A stretch of DNA of 64,000 nucleotides from Streptomyces smyrnaeus. Lineage in GTDB: Bacteria > Actinomycetota > Actinomycetes > Streptomycetales > Streptomycetaceae. Of this stretch, positions 58,923 to 64,000 are shown in pieces. A program made the position numbers and the translations under genes. Within the stretch, counting starts at the first letter, position 1; each line of letters starts with the position of its first letter. The notes below the pieces were generated by a model. The model was given only the letters and a program-made list of their open reading frames with translations, was not told where the DNA came from and ran no database searches. The stretch covers positions 1 through 64,000 of the forward strand of contig NZ_JAFFZM010000021.1 in the NCBI RefSeq assembly GCF_017676345.1, given 5' to 3'.

Positions 58923-59291
58923 ATGGTCGCCGTCCCGCGCTCCGACACCCCGGGTCACGCCCGGTTCCGGACCGTACGCGCGAGGGGCGAACTGGACATC
59001 GCGACACTGCCCGAGCTGGAGACCGACCTCGTCCGGGCCCTCTCGGACGCCGAGCCGCCCCGGGTCGTGGTGGACATGCGGGAGGTGACGTTCCTGGACT
59101 GCTCGGTGGTGCGCGTCCTGCTGCGGGCCCGTTCCACGGCGCTCTCCCGGGCCGGCTGGCTGGTGCTGGTGTGCGCGCACGTGCCGGTCGGCAGGCTGCT
59201 GCGACGGCTGGGACTGGAGCACCACCTGCCCCACTACCCGGCACCCGACGCGATCGACACGGCGCTGGTCCCGGCCGAGGACGCCAACTGA
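58923..59291 (+). CDS. STAS-domain anti-sigma factor antagonist
   Basis: A 122-residue protein from ATG 58923 with GGAAGGGG upstream; the frame is open further but translates the low-complexity region. The STAS fold reads FRTVRARGELDIATLPELET, VVVDMREVTFLDCSVVRVLL and LVLVCAHVPVGRLLRRLGLE. The conserved phospho-acceptor Ser lies in LDCSVV (family consensus DSSG). Such proteins bind RsbW-like anti-sigma kinases when unphosphorylated and are reactivated by SpoIIE-type phosphatases, two of which are in this window. Stands alone. Confidence 0.9.
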   Translation: MVAVPRSDTPGHARFRTVRARGELDIATLPELETDLVRALSDAEPPRVVVDMREVTFLDCSVVRVLLRARSTALSRAGWLVLVCAHVPVGRLLRRLGLEHHLPHYPAPDAIDTALVPAEDAN

Positions 59292-59473
59292 CGGCGTAGC
59301 CGGAAGACCCCCGAACCCCCACCATCCGGTCGCTCCGACCCCGGGACCACAACGACCACAACGACCAATACTTTTCTTGCCGTACGAGGGCAGACACCGC
59401 CCCGCCACCCAGGCAGCATGTGGGCCTCCCCCACCCCCGTCCCCCGGACTGCCCTGGAAAGGCGGTGTTCCGC

Positions 59474-60457
59474 GTGCGTACGCGCGCCCTTCTCTCCCCC
59501 CTGGCAGCCGCGGTCGTCGTGCTGCTTGTACCGCCGCTGATCACCTCAGGCAGCGGCGCAACGAGCGGCACGAACATCCCCGGCCTGCGCTTCATGGTGC
59601 CCAACACCCCCGGCGGCGGCTACGACATCACCGCCCGTACAGCCGCCAAGAACGCCGAGGACGCCGGGCTCAACCACAACATCGAGGTGTTCAACCTGCC
59701 CGGCGCCGGCGGCACCGTCGGCCTCAGCCGCCTCGTCAACGAGCGCGGCAACGGCAAGCTGACGATGTCCATGGGGCTCGGCGTGGTCGGCGCCGTCCAC
59801 ACCAACCACGCGCCCTCCACACTCGCCGACGCGACACCCGTCGCCCGGCTCACGGAGGAGCCCGACATCGTGGTCGTCGCCAAGGACTCCAAGTACAAGA
59901 CGTTCCAGCAGCTCCTCGCCGACTGGAAGAAGCGCCCACGGTCCATGCCCGTCGGCGGCGGCTCCTCACCGGGCGGCCCCGACCACCTCGCCCCCATGCT
60001 GATGGCCCGCGCGGCCGGCATCAAGACGAAGTCGGTCAACTATGTGCCGTTCGACGGCGGCGGCGAGCTGCTGGCCTCCGTACTGGGCGGCAAGGTGAAG
60101 TTCGGCGTCTCCGGACTGGGCGAGTACCGCGACCAGATCAAGTCCGGCGAGCTGCGACTGCTCGCCGTCACCGGACCGGAGCGCGTCAAGGGCTTCGACG
60201 CGCCCACCCTCAAGGAGTCGGGCGTGGACGTGTCCTTCACCAACTGGCGCGGCATGATGGCGCCGCCCGGCCTGACCGACGCCGAACGGGACAAGCTGAT
60301 CCACTTCATGAGCGAGCTGCGTCGCTCGAAGGAGTGGCGTGAGTCGCTGCGCAAGAACGGCTGGGACGACGCCTGGCTCCCCGGTGACAAGTACGGCCGC
60401 TTCCTCAAGAGCGAGAACGAGCGCGTGGACTCCGTCCTGAAGGAGCTGGGACAGTGA
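59474..60457 (+). CDS. tctC: Tripartite tricarboxylate transporter substrate-binding protein
   Basis: A 327-residue extracytoplasmic solute receptor (TTT/Bug family). An N-terminal signal (VRTRALLSPLAAAVVVLLVP) has no clear lipobox Cys. LRFMVPNTPGGGYDITARTA is the Bug signature loop that contacts the carboxylate; LPGAGGTVGLSRLVN, MSMGLGVVGAVHTN and GGGSSPGGPDHLAPMLMARA complete the pocket. The start is ambiguous between GTG 59465 and 59474; the latter gives the better signal peptide and spacing. First gene of the tctCBA operon; its stop overlaps the tctB GTG. Confidence 0.9.
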   Translation: MRTRALLSPLAAAVVVLLVPPLITSGSGATSGTNIPGLRFMVPNTPGGGYDITARTAAKNAEDAGLNHNIEVFNLPGAGGTVGLSRLVNERGNGKLTMSMGLGVVGAVHTNHAPSTLADATPVARLTEEPDIVVVAKDSKYKTFQQLLADWKKRPRSMPVGGGSSPGGPDHLAPMLMARAAGIKTKSVNYVPFDGGGELLASVLGGKVKFGVSGLGEYRDQIKSGELRLLAVTGPERVKGFDAPTLKESGVDVSFTNWRGMMAPPGLTDAERDKLIHFMSELRRSKEWRESLRKNGWDDAWLPGDKYGRFLKSENERVDSVLKELGQ

Positions 60458-61002
60458 GCACGGCGAACGACACCGGAACCCAGCGCCCGGACGAGCGCCC
60501 CCGGCCCACCGGGCTGCGTGCCTACTCCGAACTGGGCGTGTGCGGCCTGCTGCTGGCCGTCGGCATCCTCGTCCTGACCGACGCGCTCACCATGGAAACG
60601 GTCGCCTCGGCACGCGGCCCGGTAGGCCCCCGCACGGTGCCCCTCGTCGTCGGTACGGCGCTGCTCGTCGTCGCCGTCCTGCTCGCGGTGGACGTCCTGC
60701 GCGGCGGGCGCGGCGAGGCGGAGGGCGGCGAGGACGTCGATCTGGCCGAGCCGGCCGACTGGCGTACGGTCGCGCTGCTCGCGGGCGTCTTCCTGGCCTT
60801 CGCCGCGCTGATCGACCCGCTCGGCTTCCCCGTCGCCGGCGCGCTGCTCTTCTGGGGCTCGGCCTTCGCACTGGGCAGCCGAACCCACGCCCTCACCCGC
60901 GACCCACTGATCGCCGCCGGGCTCTCCCTCCTCACCTATGCCGTCTTCCACCTCCTCCTCGGTGTTCAGCTGCCGGGCGGACCACTGATGGGAGTGATGT
61001 AA
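60454..61002 (+). CDS. tctB: Tripartite tricarboxylate transporter small membrane subunit
   Basis: A 182-residue membrane protein starting at the GTG inside GTGA shared with the tctC stop. Four membrane segments are visible (SELGVCGLLLAVGILVLTDA, VPLVVGTALLVVAVLLAVDV, VALLAGVFLAFAALIDPLGF, LSLLTYAVFHLLLGVQLPGG), as usual for TctB. It joins TctA to form the transport channel. Three bases separate it from tctA. Confidence 0.9.
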   Translation: MSTANDTGTQRPDERPRPTGLRAYSELGVCGLLLAVGILVLTDALTMETVASARGPVGPRTVPLVVGTALLVVAVLLAVDVLRGGRGEAEGGEDVDLAEPADWRTVALLAGVFLAFAALIDPLGFPVAGALLFWGSAFALGSRTHALTRDPLIAAGLSLLTYAVFHLLLGVQLPGGPLMGVM

Positions 61003-61005
61003 CCG

Positions 61006-62535
61006 ATGGACTCCGTCAACTCCCTGATCGACGGCTTCGGAACCGCCCTGACCCCCCTCAACCTGCTGTGGGCGGCAGTAGGCGTCCTGCTGGGCACCGC
61101 AATCGGCGTACTGCCGGGCATCGGACCGGCGATGGCCGTCGCCCTGCTGCTGCCCGTCACCTACGGGCTCGACCCGACCGCCGCCTTCATCATGTTCGCC
61201 GGGATCTACTACGGCGGCATGTTCGGCGGCTCGACGACCTCCATCCTGCTCAACACCCCCGGGGAGAGCGCGGCGGTGATCGCCGCCATCGAAGGCAACC
61301 CGATGGCCAAGGCGGGCCGCGGTTCCCAGGCACTCGCCGCCGCGGCCATCGGCCACTTCGCCGGTGGCATGATCGGCACGATCCTGCTGGTGGTCCTCGC
61401 CCCGACCGTGGCGAACCTGGCCGTCGACATCGGCGCCCCGGACTACTTCGCGATCATGGTGCTGGCCTTCATCGCCGTCACCTCCGTCCTCGGCTCCTCC
61501 CGCGTCCGCGGCTTCGCCTCCCTGCTGATCGGCCTGACCCTCGGGCTCGTCGGCCTGGACCAGATGACCGGCCAGCAGCGGCTGACGTTCGGCAGCCTCC
61601 AGCTCTCGGACGGCATCGACGTCGTGATCGTCGCCGTCGGTCTCTTCGCCATCGGCGAGGCGCTGTGGGTCGCCGCGCATCTGCGGCGCGGAACCGGACC
61701 CTCGATCCCGGTCGGCCGCCCCTGGCTGGGCCGCGACGAACTGCGGCGCACCTGGAAGCCGTGGCTGCGCGGACCGCTGATCGGCTTCCCGTTCGGCGCG
61801 ATCCCCGCCGGCGGCGCGGAGATCCCCACCTTCCTCTCCTACATCACCGAAAAGCGGCTCTCCAAGCACCGGAAGGAGTTCGGCAAGGGCGCCATCGAGG
61901 GCGTCGCCGGACCGGAGTCGGCCGCCTCCGCGTCGGCGGCCGGCACCCTCGTCTCGATGCTGACCCTCGGGCTGCCGACCACCGCCGTCGCCGCCGTGAT
62001 GCTCGCCGCGTTCCAGCAGTACGGCATCCAGCCGGGCCCCCTGCTCTTCGACCGCGAGCCCGAACTGGTGTGGGGCCTGATCGCCTCACTCTTCGTGGGC
62101 ATGGTCATGCTGCTCGTCCTGAACCTGCCGCTGGCACCGGTCTGGTCGAAGCTGCTGCGCGTACCGCGCCCCTACCTGTACGCCGGCATCCTCTTCTTCG
62201 CGGCGGTCGGCGCCTACGCGGTGGGCGGTGAGGCCATCGACGTGGTGATCCTGCTCGTCATCGGTCTCATCGGCCTGATGATGCGGCGCTACGGGCTGCC
62301 CGTGCTCCCCGCGATCATCGGCGTCATCCTGGGCCCCAACGCGGAGCAACAACTGCGCAGGGCGCTCCAGATCAGTGACGGCAGCGTCACCGGACTGGTC
62401 AACACCCCGTTCGCCGTCACGGTGTACGTGGTGATCGCGGCGCTGCTCGCCTGGCCACTGCTGAAGCGCCTGCTTCCCTTCCACCGCCGCAACTCGACCC
62501 CGACCTCGACCCAGACCCCGCCTCCCGGGGCCTGA
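61006..62535 (+). CDS. tctA: Tripartite tricarboxylate transporter large membrane subunit
   Basis: A 509-residue, ~12-TM permease. The TctA motifs are clear: IGVLPGIGPAMAVALLLPVT, MFAGIYYGGMFGGSTTSILL, NTPGESAAVIAAIEGNPMAK and GAEIPTFLSYITEKRLSKH. Driven by ion gradients, it imports citrate or related carboxylates delivered by TctC. No tctDE-type two-component system is nearby. A strong hairpin follows the gene. Confidence 0.93.
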   Translation: MDSVNSLIDGFGTALTPLNLLWAAVGVLLGTAIGVLPGIGPAMAVALLLPVTYGLDPTAAFIMFAGIYYGGMFGGSTTSILLNTPGESAAVIAAIEGNPMAKAGRGSQALAAAAIGHFAGGMIGTILLVVLAPTVANLAVDIGAPDYFAIMVLAFIAVTSVLGSSRVRGFASLLIGLTLGLVGLDQMTGQQRLTFGSLQLSDGIDVVIVAVGLFAIGEALWVAAHLRRGTGPSIPVGRPWLGRDELRRTWKPWLRGPLIGFPFGAIPAGGAEIPTFLSYITEKRLSKHRKEFGKGAIEGVAGPESAASASAAGTLVSMLTLGLPTTAVAAVMLAAFQQYGIQPGPLLFDREPELVWGLIASLFVGMVMLLVLNLPLAPVWSKLLRVPRPYLYAGILFFAAVGAYAVGGEAIDVVILLVIGLIGLMMRRYGLPVLPAIIGVILGPNAEQQLRRALQISDGSVTGLVNTPFAVTVYVVIAALLAWPLLKRLLPFHRRNSTPTSTQTPPPGA

Positions 62536-62575
62536 TCACCGCTCTGCCCCTCCCCCGCCCCTCCCCCGAAGACGC

Positions 62576-62620
62576 CGCGTTCCGCCCCGGTCCCCCGTCC
62601 GGGACGGAACGCGGTTTCGT
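62576..62620 (+). terminator. Terminator after tctCBA
   Basis: The arms CGCGTTCCG (62576-62584) and CGGAACGCG (62605-62613) with an inner CCGG/CCGG pair are followed by GTTTCGTTCG. It closes the tct operon and faces the convergent DedA gene. Short GCTGTGCTGG direct repeats follow at about 62630-62655. Confidence 0.7.
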
Positions 62621-62720
62621 TCGTCCTGTGCTGTGCTGGGCTGTGCTGGGCCGGGCTGAGCTGAGCGAACCTGCTGTACGCACCCGCTGTGCGAGCCCGC
62701 GGTGCGAACCGCCGCAGCTG

Positions 62721-63977
62721 TCAGCGGCGGGCGTGCCGGCCGCGGCCGGAGCGGTTCTGGGGGGCCGACGGATCCTGGGGCGCGGCGGGCGGACCCTGCG
62801 GCGCCCCGCCCTCGTCGTAGTCGTACGGCCCCGCGTACGGACCGTCTTGCGGCCCCTGGGGCGCTGCCGCCGGGTGCGCCTGGTGTCCCTGGGGCGCCTG
62901 GTGGTGTCCGGGGGCCTGGTGTCCCTGGGGAGCCGCACCGGTGCCGTACGGGGCGCCCTGCGGCGGGCCCTGCGGAGCTCCTTGCGGAGCACCGCCGGTG
63001 CCGCCGTACGGAACCTCCGGGGGGAGCGGGCGGCCGACGCCGTAGGGGGAGCCGGGAGGCATCGGACCCTCGGGCCCCTGGCCGTGGCCGGGGCCGTGGC
63101 CGCCGGGGCCGTAACCCTGCTGGCCGTACCCCTGGCCGTGGTCCTGCTGTCCCTGTCCCTGCCCGTGACCGGCGTTCGGGCCGTATGCGTTCGGGGCGCC
63201 CGGGTGCCGGCCCGGAGCGCCGTAGCCCGGAGCGCCGTAACCGGGGGCGCCGTAGGGGGCGGCGGCGGGGGTGCCCGGCGTTCCCGGGGCGCCCGGCGCC
63301 GGGGGGTGGTTCCCCGCGTGGACGGGAGCCTCCGCGGCGGCGTCCTCGGCGGGCGAGTCGCTCTTGCGGCGGCTCCGCAGGTACTCGACCACGATGGGGA
63401 CGACCGACAGCAGCACGATGCCGACCAGGATCTTCTCGATGTGCTGATGGACCAGGTCGATCTGTCCGAGCCCCGCGCCGAGCAGAGTGACGCCCGCACC
63501 CCACAGGGTGCCGCCGACGATGTTGAAGATGACGAAGGACCGGTACCGCATCCCGCTGACACCGGCGATGATCGGCGTGAACGTCCGCACGATCGGCACG
63601 AACCGGGCCAGCACCAGCGACTTCGGGCCGTGCTTCTCGAAGAACTCGTGCGCCTTCTCGACGTTCTCCTGCTTGAAGAACCGCGAGTCCGGCCGCTTGA
63701 AGAGCGTGGGCCCCACTTTCTTGCCGAACATGTATCCGACCTGATCGCCCAGCACGGCGGCGAGCACGATCAGCAGGCACATCAGCCACAGCGGCATGTG
63801 CAGCTGGTCGGTCACAATCAGCAGGCCCGTGGTGAACAGCAGCGAGTCGCCGGGCAGGAAGAAGCCGATGAGCAGGCCCGACTCCGCGAAGACGATCGCC
63901 AGGATCCCGACCGGGCCGAAGGTCTGGATCAGGAAGTCCGGATCCAGCCAGCTGGGTCCTAGTGCGAGGTTGGTCAC
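62721..63977 (-). CDS. DedA-family membrane protein with long low-complexity tail
   Basis: A 418-residue protein from GTG 63977, preceded by AGGAGCC. Residues 1-215 are DedA: TFGPVGILAIVFAESGLLIG, FFLPGDSLLFTTGLLIVTDQ, AAVLGDQVGYMFGKKVGPTL, FFEKHGPKSLVLARFVPIVR and TFTPIIAGVSGMRYRSFVIF. The Glu, Asp and Arg residues needed for the proposed proton-coupled lipid (undecaprenyl or phospholipid) flipping are present. The remaining ~190 residues are Gly/Pro/Ala/Gln/Tyr-rich repeats (YGAPGYGAPG, GQGQGQQDHGQGYGQQGYGP) and probably disordered in the cytoplasm; most DedA proteins end before this. The promoter lies at or beyond the window edge. Confidence 0.93.
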   Translation of the reverse strand: MTNLALGPSWLDPDFLIQTFGPVGILAIVFAESGLLIGFFLPGDSLLFTTGLLIVTDQLHMPLWLMCLLIVLAAVLGDQVGYMFGKKVGPTLFKRPDSRFFKQENVEKAHEFFEKHGPKSLVLARFVPIVRTFTPIIAGVSGMRYRSFVIFNIVGGTLWGAGVTLLGAGLGQIDLVHQHIEKILVGIVLLSVVPIVVEYLRSRRKSDSPAEDAAAEAPVHAGNHPPAPGAPGTPGTPAAAPYGAPGYGAPGYGAPGRHPGAPNAYGPNAGHGQGQGQQDHGQGYGQQGYGPGGHGPGHGQGPEGPMPPGSPYGVGRPLPPEVPYGGTGGAPQGAPQGPPQGAPYGTGAAPQGHQAPGHHQAPQGHQAHPAAAPQGPQDGPYAGPYDYDEGGAPQGPPAAPQDPSAPQNRSGRGRHARR

Positions 63978-64000
63978 GGAAGGCTCCTGATCAGGGGCGC

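Overview
The window is chromosomal DNA from a high-GC actinomycete, almost certainly a Streptomyces. Third codon positions are strongly G/C, GTG starts and 4-bp ATGA/GTGA overlaps are common, and the families are typical of the genus: an AfsR/SARP giant regulator, SpoIIE-type phosphatases, a DUF4232 protein, an F420-type PPOX protein, a c-di-AMP riboswitch ahead of a LytM peptidase, and an AtrA-like TetR regulator. No tRNA, rRNA, CRISPR array, integrase or transposase was seen.

Region 1 (0-22.7 kb) looks like conserved core chromosome. It holds a MarR regulator divergent from an MFS exporter, a PAS/SpoIIE/HATPase phosphatase, a type II NADH dehydrogenase divergent from an atrA-like TetR gene, an ECF-type sigma factor with a built-in zinc finger, a SARP/NB-ARC/TPR regulator, an orphan asparagine-synthetase-like (macrolactam cyclase-like) enzyme, a 1.3-kb gene-poor gap, a sporulation-associated TPR regulator, L-2-hydroxyglutarate oxidase, trmB and a PrsW-type membrane protease. 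From memory this gene order resembles the atrA (SCO4118) neighbourhood of S. coelicolor.

Region 2 (22.74-29.76 kb) is an accessory island of visibly lower GC. A Vsr-type nuclease gene converges on, and overlaps, a leftward run of four genes: a C5 cytosine methyltransferase, a SNF2-type helicase, a ParB-domain protein and a winged-helix/Cys4 protein resembling an HNH nuclease without the usual His. The run is headed by a cluster of TTTCCA half-sites that includes a perfect 24-bp palindrome, and it is divergent from an XRE-type regulator. I read it as a DNA modification/defence module of unusual composition. It is the best candidate for an under-described system here.

Region 3 (30-44.2 kb) returns to core-type genes: an F420/PPOX protein, an aldo-keto reductase, a c-di-AMP-riboswitch-controlled M23 peptidase, a membrane SpoIIE phosphatase carrying an in-frame minisatellite, a DUF4232 lipoprotein-like protein, a Ser/Thr kinase divergent from a sigma factor, an NmrA-like protein, an AKR/TetR divergent pair and a LysR/MFS divergent pair.

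Region 4 (44.2-53.3 kb) looks like one functional cluster: a nucleotide-sugar epimerase with an embedded Cys/His cluster, a histidine kinase/response regulator pair, then GT2, DUF2064 and methyltransferase genes in a translationally coupled operon, facing a molybdopterin oxidoreductase/cytochrome-b fusion with a small membrane partner, and a polytopic GT-C-like protein. A surface or secreted glycoconjugate pathway is plausible, but the product is unknown.

Region 5 (53.3-64 kb) holds a photolyase and a UvrA paralog (both tied to DNA damage), an SDR/cupin pair, a STAS anti-anti-sigma factor, a TctCBA tripartite tricarboxylate transporter operon closed by a clear hairpin, and a DedA membrane protein with a long Gly/Pro/Gln-rich tail. 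The PAS phosphatase, the membrane phosphatase and the STAS protein are the kinds of parts that make partner-switching stress circuits in this genus, though they are not adjacent.
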